Shown: positions 23,898 to 35,572 of the stretch, one piece after another
Position numbering within the stretch: the stretch's first letter is position 1
How the letters are laid out: each line of letters begins with the position of its first letter
Assembly (NCBI GenBank): GCA_014904845.1
Contig: MU119348.1
Span: 1 to 64,000, forward strand
DNA from: Acephala macrosclerotiorum
Taxonomy: Eukaryota > Ascomycota > Leotiomycetes > Helotiales > Mollisiaceae
Length of the DNA: 64,000 nucleotides
Reading direction: 5' to 3'
Position numbers and translations under genes: made by a program
Notes under the pieces: model-generated
The model's input: only the letters and a program-made list of their open reading frames with translations
What the model was told of the DNA's origin: nothing
The model's database searches: none

Positions 23898-25163
23898 AAA
23901 TAGCGATTTCGGTAAGTGGTGATTCTCTTTTTCTTTCTTGGGTGAGGGGATGGTTTGATGGTTGAAGTTTTTGGAGAATTGGAGGAGATAGGTTGGCTAA
24001 CAATTCCCTTTTCTAAGGGACTGAAGATGATTTTGTGTGTTGGCGGTGTATTCCCTATTTTTGAATTTGTAGTTGGGTGAAGGAGGGGGGGGGGGAGTGT
24101 TTGAGCTAAGTTGGAGGGTAGTGGGAAAAGGAAAAAGAATTGGTATCCAAATCTTTGGAATGCAGCGACTTAGAGAGGGTATGATTCTGATTCATTGTGC
24201 ATGGGTATCTTGGTATGGCTTGGAGACTTGGAAAGCAAAGGTGTTGTGTTGGTTCCTAGTCCCAGGATGGCCTTCTGGGTCTTCTGGGTATTTTTGAGCG
24301 GAAAGAAAGATGTTGGTTCCATGACAGGGTGGGAGGTGTTAAAGCGAGACGGTGTCGAGGTATTTTAATTTTGGTACATAGCGGGTCGGGGTGGAAATTG
24401 ATATCTCATGCAGAGCGCTGGGCTGGAATGGGATGGGATGGTTTTGTCGTATTGGTTTAGGTCATCGTTAGCATCAGCGAAATAGAAAGCGATAAATGCT
24501 ATAGATATTTTCTGGATCGAATAAGAAGGAAATCGAGCGATTGTTTGGATTTGTTTGGATTTGAAACGTTTATACGGAGTCCCTTTGAGCTGAGCTGTAT
24601 AATTTAGATCTATTGATGAGGATGACTGATTGGAGATATTTGAGGTTGAGATAGCACCAGTAGCTTCATGCTATGTAGGGAAACAAAATAAAGAAATCGA
24701 GGGTCTTTATCGCCTGGAGGTAAAATGATCACTTTCTTACGGGTATAGAAGGTTTTTGGAAGCTATTATCGCTTTCGTGTCTCGATGGTACCTGTTAGTA
24801 CTGTTTTTCTTCGAAAGTAGTCAATGGTTTTCTCTGCTCTGGTTGTTGTTTATCCAGAATAATTGCCTCCATCTGCGTGGTCGCCAAGCCATGGCACACG
24901 TGACCCCTCGCCGTTTTTTGCCCTTTGTTTTATTCCTCAGAGACCCGGCTGGTCACTCCACCTTTACCCCTGGCCTGCAGTCTGCAGGCATCCTGTTTTG
25001 GTTTAGTGGAATCCCCCCATCAGGCATAAGTGCAGCCTCCTCGTTTGGGCGTCGATCATGCCTTCATACTTCTTTCTTCAACCACCACCACTGGTGTACT
25101 ATCACCAGGAGCCTCGATCACCGATCGCGCATTCGCCGTCTCAACCATTGAATGTGACTTGAA
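23898..25163. other. Intergenic, upstream of NACHT gene 1
   Basis: About 1.2 kb with no supported gene. An open frame at 24756-25151 has no domain or plausible composition. The promoter of the NACHT gene should lie in the last few hundred bases. Confidence 0.5.
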
Positions 25164-26332
25164 ATGGATCCGCTCACGGCTTTTGGGTTGACATGCAACG
25201 TAATCCAAGTCATCAGCTTTGGGCACGAGGCTCTATCTCTGTGCAAGCGAGTCTGTCGGGATGGGTCTCCAGAGCCTGATCTTGCATATAACTCAACCCA
25301 CCTGCAAACCTTATCCAAGAAGTTAGTGGAGTCGCTCGACGAAGCTCGAACTTCCAAGAAACTTAGCAAGGAGCAACGCGATCTGCAGGATATTGCCTCC
25401 AAGTTGATGAATGTCACGACACAGCTGAACAAGCTCATAGAAGAAGTCACTGTGGATGGGGCTCCCAGCCGCCGGAAGGGTGCCGCGAATACGATGAAGT
25501 ATCTTTTTCGGTACAAAGGAAAAATTCAGTCTCTCGAAAAGACGATAGCCAGTTTTCAGAACACACTGAACTCTGAGATCTTGGTGCATCTGTGGTAAGA
25601 TTCTTGATTTCTAAATTCCTGATTGTAAGAGAGCAAAATATGATTGGGATGAGATCTCTCTCAGCGTCACATTCAGGATAAAGCTAATTCCTCCCAAGCT
25701 CAACCAACGAGGCAAGCGCCCTCGAATCCCGGAAAGACTTTCGAAGCTCGACCAGAGTCTTCAGCACTTCATTAAGCAATATGCGCGTGGAAATCGAAAG
25801 CTCACTGCTCTCATCCTACAAGGGACAGAGTTAGTCAAAGAACACGTCTCCGCCGAATCTGCTAAAACTCGAAATCAATTAGCAGCAAACCTTCAGGACC
25901 TGCATCTGAACGCATCCGCTGCTGAGCGATATAAGCGCTTCTTGGACAGTTTGAAGTACAGTGAAATGAATGCTCGTCGCAGTGCCATCACTATATCCCA
26001 AGAGGAAACTTTTCGCTGGATTTTCGATGAATCACTCAAAGGTCCTTGGAGTAGTTTCCTTCACTGGTTGAAATCAGTCGACAAAGATTTCTACTGGATG
26101 AGTGGCAAAGCTGGAAGCGGGAAAAGCACATTGATGAAGTACGTCATCGACAACGATGAAACTAAGAAGATCCTGTTGGAACGAAACCCGAATACCGCCA
26201 TCGTATCATTCTTTTTCTGGAACTCTGGTTCAAATATGCAGCGTAGCATCGCTGGCATGCTTCTCTCATTGTTGTATCAACTCTTGAGGGAGAATATGAC
26301 AAGCGTGGTCGAGCCAGTCTTGAGCGCGGTTT

Positions 26333-29279
26333 CGGTATTACCGGTATTATTCAGTGAGGATTTTCCGGGTTAAATAACCGGTGAGGATATAAATTTCGAG
26401 AAGAAAAAAAACGGTTTTGATTGAATATTCAGAAATACCGGTTTTTGGAAGGAGAAATGAGGATATATTATACAATAAAAGGATCATTTTGAGCAGCGCT
26501 AGGGACAATAGGAATAAAGACTGTAAGCGGGATAATATTTCCATCCTCATCAAAGAAAATCTTTTTCTCATCATCGGCTTCGATTAAGAACCCCCAGCTT
26601 CTCAAATACAGTACGTATCGCACGTTTTCACTAGATATTTTTGTTCGTCGCTTTGAGATTAGAAGGCCAGCGTAATTGAACGCGCGTTCGGAGGGAGCGG
26701 AGGTTGCAGGGATGGCGAGGAAGTCGCGGACTATTTGACAAATAATAGGATATTCGTAAGTTTTGTTGAGCAAGTAATTTTTCATTTTTTCGTGAGTGAT
26801 CTTGATATCAAGAACGGGCTCTTTAAACCACCGTTCAAGCTCAGTATTGGCGATAACCAGAGACTTTTTAGCGCGTTGAGCAGCGACGTGTTCTGTGTAG
26901 TCGTAATGTGGATTGTTCTTCCAATCTTCGTTGCTTTCTTCGATAGGAGAAAGAGTTCGTTGATCTTGCGCGATACGCTGGCGCTTTGCTTTTTGCTCTC
27001 GCTCTCGTACAACTGTAGCGATCGCGACAGATTTACGTCTGTACTGATTGTAAACGTGCTCAAAGTGTACTTTCGCCCTTTTATATTGCGTCGCGTTGAC
27101 TCCACCCTCGTTATCGTATATATAGAAAACGTAATTAAGTTTGTATCGAGGGTCGCAGATTAGAGCAACAAAAGAATGACGTGTTGCGAGAGACTTTTTA
27201 TAGTATTCTTCGAGGATTTTATAATTAGTAGTAGCGGTAGATTGAAAGAACGGTTTATCGTTTTGAGTTTGGAAAATTCGCAATTGTCGTAACATATAGA
27301 AATAATCGAGAATTGTATTGTGAAGAGTTGAATACTTCTCGACTTAAACTTAAATCGTAGGTCGTCGAAAAATATTAAAGAAGATCGCGATCTGCTTTAG
27401 TATAGTCTAATTTTTATCAATTAGCGTTAAGTGCTTACGAATAGACGCGTCCCATTCCTGGAATTGTAGTACGGCTCGTGAAAGCTTCTCCATTTTGATT
27501 AAAGTTTTGATTAGTTTGTTAATAGAATTCCAACGAACAAGTATATCGTTGAAAAGTTCGTTGAAAAAAATACTTAAACTCTCGCACATCCTTTTGAGCT
27601 TTTGACGTGGTAATTTCCTACCTTTGAAAATAAAAACGAGACAACGAAAGATAAAGAGAACAGGATGCCTACCGCCATCAATAGAACTTATTACTCTTTT
27701 TATAATTCAAGTATAATGTAAACGACGTGCGTTAAGTTCAGATTTGATAACTGCAAAAACTAGAAAATGTTAAAGTATATTTTTACTTACTTTAAATGTC
27801 CAATATGATTTATAATATTAAAACGAGTCGAGCGAAGTTGAGCGCGTCTTATTGCAATGTTTGATCTACTATATTCCCATACAAATTGTATGGCAAGAAA
27901 TAGATTCGACATTGAAAAAAGACAAATTCCACGTATTTGCTTAAATCGCAATATTATAAATATGCGCACAGCAGCGAACGTCTCCTTCAAAGCGATTAAA
28001 TCGTAGAAAGTTAAACGCTTTATCTACTTTTTCCATCTCTTCGTATCTCTCCTCGACGATAATCTCAAACTCTTCAAGCATTATATTATTAAGAACAGCG
28101 TTATCTCGAGTAATGGCGATAATAGCGTAAATAATATTAAATCGGTTTGTAACTACTAAAAGTTTCTCGCAGAGATATTTTCCACTATGAAAAGCTTTTT
28201 TAAATTCAATAATATTTAAAAAAATAGAAATATGCTCTTCTACCTTCGTAATAATATGCCCTATCACAGTAGAATAGTCCAGTTTATTGTTTCCAGACTA
28301 CTTATCCGTTGTAAGAGAGACGCGTCTACTAGATTCCATATGTACTTGAAAGATATTATATTGTTTCTCCTCTCCTACTTCGTATCGTGCCTTCAAATCG
28401 CTTATTAATAGCTTGCGAGAGATCTGCTTCGTCGTAGAAAAAAGGAATTTGATCAAAGCTCGTATTTCTAATTGGTCGACGATAGAGAAGGATAAATTGT
28501 TTTTGACGATCTATTCGAGTAGTAGAGAGCGATATTGTTCGTTATGGGTTTGATCGGACTCGGGTTTCTGGAAATGAAACTTTTTGCTAGCTCTCTTTAT
28601 TCTGAACTGTTCATCGGCTTTTTTTTGGTTTAAAGGGATTGCTGGATAATGCTTTTGATAGTGGCTTTTGTAGTTATTCGTTTTTGTCAAAGAACGGTTG
28701 ATGAGTTTAGACTCGTAAGTCGTATATCCTGGCTGGGAACATGTTACAATCATCATACAGTGATTAGACTCATAGACGGAGCGATTGTAGAGAGGGTGTA
28801 AACCTTTGAAGAGAAACGCGTTCGTAGGTTTAAAAGGAGGGACTCTCTTCTTAGGGCGGTTGTGAGGTGGTAATGTAGGTGCATTTTGATTAGAAGAAGT
28901 GGGAGTTCTGTTTTGCTTCGAAGAGGTCTGGAAAGGCTCTCGGGGGTGCAGTTCTCTTCTAGGAAGGCCAGAAAAAGTGATGGGAGGTTGTCGGGACATA
29001 TTTGATTCGTTTTTAGATGGAATAAAGGCTGTAGATGGGCTGTAGGTGGTGGTGTTGATGATGATGATTCTTTATGGTGCTGCTGTTTGTGCGAGATTCT
29101 ATTTAGAGCTAAAGAGCAACCGAGCAATTCTATTGGCTGCGGGGCCGGACTTACAATTTTACGAGTCACCTGACTGAATATTCAGGTAATTATTCAAATA
29201 CCGTTAAATTATTGAATAACCATTCATTCAACGGGTAAAGAATAAGTTATTTATTCAGTATGGTCACGGTTTTTACCGG
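26333..29279 (-). mobile_element. hAT-type transposon inside NACHT gene 1
   Basis: About 2.95 kb of moderately AT-shifted DNA separating the two halves of the NACHT gene. Its minus strand encodes a decayed hAT transposase. The ends are not certain: the left border carries cggtattaccggta and the right border, inverted, cggtatttccggta, a possible imperfect TIR, but I could not find a matching 8-base target duplication. A tgaatattcag palindrome lies near both ends (26430 and 29175). Confidence 0.75.
26468..28999 (-). pseudogene. hAT transposase, degraded
   Basis: Readable pieces follow in order on the minus strand. 28511-28999 starts MSRQPPITF and holds a degenerate BED-like zinc finger (IVTCSQPGYTTYESKL...NYKSHYQKHYP). 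27941-28267 contains ITRDNAVLNNIMLEEF and VRCCAHIYNIAI, the D-N-A...N and R-C-x-A-H blocks of the RNase-H-like core. 27407-27589 has DILVRWNSINKLIKTL, the R-W-N-S block. 26468-27295 is an open 275-codon stretch with the C-terminal dimerisation domain (IVRDFLAIPATSAPSERAFN). Stops and shifts separate the pieces, so it is non-functional, though the last 275 codons remain open. Confidence 0.85.
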
Positions 29280-31538
29280 AAATACCGTGCCCAAGACTGG
29301 GCCGAGCTGTTGCAAGAAGATTCCGCGTTTTCGCACAAAGAATCAGTATTCGACTGGTCTCGGGAAGAATTGAGGGAGGCCATCTTGAGAGTCTTTTCAA
29401 ATAGAAAGTACTCATACTGCTTGTTCATTGATGGCTTGGATGAAGTTGAACATACGGAAGGGCAGGCAGAGCTTGTTCGAATACTTGACATGTTTCGATG
29501 CCAGGCGCCGAACGTGAAGCTCTGCGTGTCAAGTCGACCAGAACCGACCTTGCATGAGTTCTTCAAACCATACCCCAAGCTCAGGTTACAGGATTTGACG
29601 AAAGAGGATATTCGCCGATATGTAACTGACGTTCTGGGTCCTTTCGAGAAAGTCTTGAAGAGCGGCAAAGACGAATCGAGGATTTCCCTCATTGATGAGA
29701 TATCCTCCAAAGCTGATGGTGTCTTTCTCTGGGCAAGACTTGTTACTAAAAGTCTTCAAACGGGAATCACAAATGCAGACGACTGGGATACACTGATGAA
29801 ACGTGTAAACGGCCTTCCAAGGGATATCGATCAACTCTACAACCTCATGTGGTCCCGACTTAACCAGGATCAAGAAATTCAAGACGTTTATCGTTCTGAA
29901 GCGGCGTTCTATTTCCAGTTTATTTTGAAGGCACTAGAAAGACGCGATTCACTTCCAATCACCCTCTTCGACTTAATGGTTGCATCTGAGAAGTCACTGG
30001 ATGATCTAGTGGTGGATGAGGAGGAGATTGAGCTCGTTAAGTTGTGCAGAGTTATTGAGAAGCGTGTGACAGTTCGATGCGCCGGGCTCTTGGAAGTTGT
30101 TTGGTCCTCCGAATCTGGGGGAATACCCTGGGACAAGATGCTTGCAGTTGGGGAAAGCGGCCAGGGCACGAACCTCTCGAAGGTCAGAGACCTTGCGACA
30201 AAAACGACAGTTACATTCATTCATCGGTCTGCTCAGCAGTTCCTCCGGGAAACCGACGCAGGCAAGCAAATGTTGAGTTACAGCTCCAAATCAGACGAAG
30301 AATGCTTGAGCGACCTGGTCAGAGCCACCATGGCTTCCGCACTCTTATCCAGGTCGAGTCCCAAACCAGGAACCGTAGACTGGGGGGAGACAGCAAGCAC
30401 TTCAAGCCATTCCGAACTCATAATGCAACTTTTTGTTTCAATCAAGGAGGTTCTATCGGAGCAAATGGAGTTCAGGCTACTTGATTTATATCGAAAAATG
30501 GTTCAAAGCACGGGCGCTTCTGCCGCTTTCTTTTATTTGACTGCCCGGTTTGGTCGCTATGCGTATACCCGCAACCGTGTCGAGCAACTGGAGTCCCAAT
30601 ACGGTCGCCTCCCTACCGAGACTACAACACTTCTGTATTCTGCATCTTCTTGGTTTTGGCGTTGGACATACCATTTTGGTGTCGGGGAGGATAAGATAGC
30701 TCCGGGGAAGAACGAACTGATTTCCTGGCTTCTGGAAAATGACGCTGACCCGAATCTCTTGGTCTTGGGGAAAGATGGCGAATATGAAACCCCATTCACA
30801 TCGATTTTGAAAGACTATTTCATAAGGATTGACTGGGATTCCGAATCGACATACTTCAAAGATCAGATTGCTCTTGGGGTTCAGCGATTCTTCGATGTGG
30901 CCGTGGACTTACGCACGACAACTTTGCTTTATTGCTACGTTCAGAATCGCGAGAGTTCGCACCAGTGGGACTGGGGTATCACATGCCCCAATAAGCCAAG
31001 TTGGACTATTGTCGTTCAAGTAAATTGCTCTTGGTTGACTCGGGCTATAATAGCCAAGTGTGAGGACCATGGACGCATGAATGAAAAGCATCTCCTAGCG
31101 TTGAAATGCGACGACGTGGAGCCCGAATTCAAGGTGTTGCAAATATTTTTCGGAGACAAACATGGAGAATCTGAATGGGAAGAAGTCGTAGAATACGATA
31201 CAACCAATTTAGTGGGCCTATTACAAGATCGACTGAAATTTCCGTATTGTGACTGGGATAAGGAAGGACTTGGGGGAAAGCTAAGCGCCATAGCTCAAGA
31301 GCGATTTGAGCGTAGCCCGGGTAAAGTAGAAGAAAGCTTAGAAGATTGGATGATCAAGAAAGGGTTTATGGCAGAGAGACGGAGAGTGGAGGAAGAGAAG
31401 GAGTGGATTGTTAGTCTTTGCTCCGCTCGGGATTTTCCATCCATCCGGGACGAAGGTCGGGGAATATCCCCATGGGATTTGCAGGCAAAGTTGGGACGAC
31501 CAAACTCTATGGACGTGACAGCGTTAAGCTCAATGTGA

Positions 31539-31949
31539 TCGAAAAAGCAGTGGAACAGCTCGAGGTTGGAATGAGAAGTCTTTTTTGTTACGTTCATTGC
31601 CGTATATCATCTGCTTCTTCTCAACATGGCTAACATAATCAGGATATAGAATTTTTTTTGACCCTCTCCCAATGGTAGTCTCAAAGCTTGGGTCGACAGA
31701 GATATATACAGGTTAGGCAGTCGGACTACGTGATCTATACTCCAATATTGGCAATTCAATGATCTCATAAGTAATTTTCTTCAGGTCTGCGTGACTAGTA
31801 CTTATGTTTCGAATCCCGGTGCTCATCTATCTCATCTTGGTTCACAGGTTCAAATTACAGTAGTCATTAACTGAATTAATTTACCTCGGGAATTGAGCCT
31901 CTCCTTTCGACAAACATATACAGCGCCGCCAGGCCCCAGCGGTCTCTAC
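31539..31949. other. Intergenic
   Basis: 3' flank of NACHT gene 1. No gene seen; a tcgaatccc string near 31815 is not part of a foldable tRNA. Confidence 0.5.
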
Positions 31950-31957
31950 CAAACGTC
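31950..31957. repeat. Target-site duplication, left
   Basis: CAAACGTC, identical to 34955-34962. Confidence 0.92.
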
Positions 31958-34954
31958 CAGAGAATCCAATCAGTCAGTCAGTCAGTCATCAGTTGAGGGT
32001 AAACTCTCAACTGAATGACTGATCACAAAAGGCTCAACTGATTGATTGAAACTGATCAACTGATCAACTACTGATCAGTTCAAAGTGAAGATATAAATTT
32101 CATAGATCTAAGATTACAGTATTAACAGCGATTGCTATACGAATTGCTCCTCTTCTCTACCAATTATTCAAACACTCTTAATGCCACAATAGTTTCCTTG
32201 ACAATCTAAAACTCTCTAGAGTTGTCATTTTAAAACAAGAAAAGAAGACACGTTTACATTTCGAGCTCATCGTTAGTATCGCCATAAAATCAAAGGTCAT
32301 TCGAGTCAACTCTGGCCAATAGAACTCCATTCTCTTTTAGTAGTCTATCATCTCAATCTTTTCAATAAACTCTTCGATATATATTGCCAATTGATTTCGG
32401 CGCGAGGTAACTTTTGATCGAATTGCGCGCGAAACTATTAGAGTTCTACTTTCGAGAATACTTTCAATAAAAGAGAGTTAGTGCTTTAATTCTAACGAGT
32501 GTAAACCACGCGTAAAATTAATATTTTTCTTATATCGTTTATTTTAGAGTTTTTTAAAAGATTTTCTCGTAATTGTGAGAGTAATTTTATTTGTTTGATT
32601 AATTCAGTTTTTCTCGAAATATATCTATTTTTATTGCGAGTATAGAATTATTACAGTTATTCAAACTATTAATTGATCGGTCTTATTGTAATAATCAATT
32701 GTTTTATTTTAGACTAAAGTAATTAACTTTTGAATATCTCGATATTAATTGAATTTGTTAGTTTTGATTTCTTTTTGTAGACTTTCGAAGTATTCGAAAA
32801 TATATTCGAATATAAGTAATTGTTTTTATAACGCGTCGTAAAAAGCTTTGTATACGCTATCGTTTATATTAGTGTTTTTTTTTGAGGTTTTTAGTAATAA
32901 AAAAAAGAGATTAAAAGTATTTGCAGATTTTTTTAAGAGTTTTTTATTCGATAAAATTAAAATAATTTTTCTCGTAGACTTTTTTGTCGTCGAAATCTGT
33001 AAATATTTTTAACTGCGCGCAATAAACGTTGAAAGAGTCTTTTAATTCAAAAGCGCGTCGAATTATAGCGTATAATGAATTCTAGTGAATACTACCGTTT
33101 AAAATAAACTTTCAAATTTTTTTTACTATTATACTAATATTGTAAGTACTTTATAAAGTAACAAAGAAATCTATACGTTTCTCAAATACTATAATATGTA
33201 CTACTAGATTATAAAACTTGTTTAGTTTTTCTCGTTATCGCTAGAATTGTCGTCGCGCTAATATATTTGCTTTTTTAAAATCTCTTTTTCAATTTTTCGT
33301 ATTTTGATCGAATAAATAGACATTTGCAATAAAATTAAAAATATAGTTTATATAATGAAATTTTTTTTTTTCGATTTTAAAATCAAAAACTTTTATAAGT
33401 TCATCGAGTGTAATATCGTTATTAGTAGTATTATCTAGAACGAAGTAATCTAAATTGTTTTATATAATACTAAATCGAATAAAAAAAAAGAAAATAACGC
33501 TGATTTGTTCTATAGTAAATATTATATTAATAGATTATCGAGATATTATCGATATATTGTATAATTTATCGATTTTAGTCTTTTTATGATCTAATAATTT
33601 CAATAAATTTATAAAACGTATTACAGTTTTATAGTTTGTATTAATAAAATGCACTATAATTCTAATAATATTGATTTTTTCGTACTTTGAATTTTAATCA
33701 TCAAAAGATATTGTAATACGAGATTTAGTGTAGCGTATTTCTTCTATAATTTCAAGTTTATAGTAATCGAACAATTTATAAATCTAATTAGCGATAATTA
33801 AAAAAAAAGTAAAAATGGCGATTATGTATTCGTTATTGGTAATTTTAAAGTAATTGCGTAATCGTTTCAATATTATTTTTCTGTATTTAATTTTATTACA
33901 AATAATCTATTCGAGAAACGCGTTCTTAAACTTTTAGTATCGAAACGAAATAATATATTCTTTAGAATCTTTAAATTTATTAGATGTTTGAGTAGTAATA
34001 GATTTATTACTAATCATTCTTCAAATATTTTTTTGTTTTTTTAAATAGTATATTGCGATTATATATTTAATAGTATTACTAAAAGTATTCGAATTGAAAT
34101 AATAATCGTTATTTTTCTTAGTAAATTCGAAATTATAATAGTTTACGTGCTTAAAATTAGTACTATAAAAACAATAATTATAAACGAAATAGTATATACA
34201 GTTTGTAATACTATATTGTCGACTTTTTATTGCTTTTCTCATAAATAAAAGCATATTTTAGCTTTTAAATTTAGTACGTTCAAAATCGATCGAGAGCAAT
34301 ACACATTATATAATATCTTTTTAGACTCGAAGTATAAATAGATCTATTATCAAACAAAGGCTCTCTAAAAACGAAAAGCGAGTAATCGACAAATTTATCG
34401 AGATTAGAAAAAAAGTTTAAATTGTAGTTATCGTTATATATTGGCAAAGATCGCTAGTATTTATCTCGACAAGCAGAAGCTAGTAGTGTAGACTTTGACT
34501 ACTCTAAAAGCGTAAAGGCATTGATAGAAGAAAACGTAGAAAGATTAGTAGAGCTCTCTATAATGATACGCTTTAACTCTAAGAGTGTTGATCCTTTGGA
34601 TGACATGATTTAAGTGATGGCTGATAATAATAAAGTGCAATAATTAATCCATAAAAAGTCGTGCAATCGTAAAATTTCATTGCGAGTCACGAGATTACAA
34701 ATTTAAGCCAATTAGAAGCGTTTTTTTATGTTTTTCCGACTTGAATGCCTCGCCAAAACACCAAAATCTTCTCTCTAAAAACACTAACTATAACTCTAAA
34801 ATCGTAAAATAAAATTATCTGAACTGATCAGTCACTGATCAGTTGGCCTAATAGCCAATTGAATGACTGATATAAATTAAAATTGTCAACTGAATGACTG
34901 ACACTGATCACTGATCAGTCAGTTGATCAGTCGACTGACTGATTGGACTCTCTG
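31958..34954 (-). mobile_element. hAT transposon with 8-base TSD, RIP-damaged
   Basis: A 2997-base element that begins CAGAGAATCCAATCAGTCAG at 31958 and ends, read inverted, CAGAGAGTCCAATCAGTCAG at 34954. It is flanked by an exact 8-base direct repeat CAAACGTC (31950-31957 and 34955-34962). CAGAG ends plus an 8-base duplication are the hAT signature. About 130 bases at each end are packed with short iterations of actgatcagt/ctgaatgactga, probable transposase-binding subterminal repeats. The interior is AT-rich and stop-filled. Coding traces lie on the minus strand (see 32150-32420). Confidence 0.92.
32150..32420 (-). pseudogene. hAT transposase dimerisation domain relic
   Basis: The minus-strand frame reads FYWPELTRMTFDFMAILT, MSSKCKRVFFSCFKMTT, then RLSRKLLWH, a stop, and ECLNNW. 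This follows the hAT C-terminal dimerisation consensus (W....P.L..A.D.L.IP..S...ERVFS...L...R..L......E.L..W). Stops at expected Gln or Trp positions fit C-to-T or G-to-A mutation. Confidence 0.8.
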
Positions 34955-34962
34955 CAAACGTC
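34955..34962. repeat. Target-site duplication, right
   Basis: CAAACGTC, identical to 31950-31957. Confidence 0.92.
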
Positions 34963-35572
34963 CTTTGATGTACTCCAACGCAAAAATGAAACTCAAAGAC
35001 AGGACGCAGTCTACCAAAACGCGAGCTCTCATCCCAACCGCAAAAAATCCAAAGGAGCTTAAGCATCGATTCCAACACGTTCATTCCCATCAAGATACAA
35101 ATCCGCACCCGCATAAGCCACCTGCGCGATACTAACCGTAGAATTCTCATAATTGACAAAACCAAACCCAGGTCTCAGAAAATCCTCCCCTAGAATCGAG
35201 CAACTAAAGGGCAAATCACTCCCTTCTTTTGAAATGAGAGTCCTCGGTTCGTTAAAACGCTGTATGCCCTTCTCGGCTAAAAATGCAGCACCTACCAACA
35301 GAACAGTAATACGGAGCACGAATTGTGCGGTCAGGGTTAACGGAACCTTTGGAATAGGATACTGTCAAAAGCCCACGTCAAACGGTTACCAAGCTCGCAG
35401 TTGCGGCTGAAGGTCTTCTTCTCGACAGTCAGATGCCATAAATCCCCTGCGCTTGAGCCCAGGTTGTTGCAGGAGCTTTTAGGTAATGCACGGCATTTTT
35501 AATCGACTTAAAAAGTGAAAAGCTGTCTGATTGTAAACCAAAGCATGCAAAACAGGAAAAACCCACCGAATC
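34963..35572. other. Intergenic, 3' of the APH-type kinase
   Basis: About 600 bases between the hAT target duplication and the kinase stop. No gene supported. Confidence 0.5.

Larger units (their letters stand above)
25164..31538 (+). pseudogene. NACHT-type STAND NTPase, split by a hAT insertion
   Basis: NLR-like fungal signal-transducing NTPase. Exon 1 (25164-25594) starts MDPLTAFGLTCNVIQVI, the helical N-terminal domain usual before fungal NACHT modules. An 82-base intron (25595-25676, GTAAGA...TTCAG) leads to exon 2 with Walker A SGKAGSGKSTLMKYV (GKAGSGKS about residues 287-294) and FFFWNSG. The frame then runs into a hAT transposon near 26330 and hits a stop at 26371-26373. Coding resumes after about 29280: KYRAQDWAELLQ, Walker B YCLFIDGLDEVE, VKLCVSSRPEP, then ADGVFLWARLV and LPRDIDQLYNLMW, and a C-terminal part with one ankyrin-like stretch (ISWLLENDADPNLL). 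The intact protein would have had about 1110 residues. As it stands the ATPase cannot be made in one piece. The 29310-31538 part is still fully open, so the insertion may be fairly recent. Architecture matches the gene at 44770-47925. Confidence 0.85.

Noticed and set aside
24756..25151. 131-codon open frame upstream of NACHT gene 1
   Set aside because: Composition rich in Phe/Leu/Ser/His without helix or signal pattern; lies where the promoter should be.
31795..31830. tRNA-like T-loop string (tttcgaatccc)
   Set aside because: The flanking bases do not form a T-stem, and no acceptor or anticodon arm can be folded around it.
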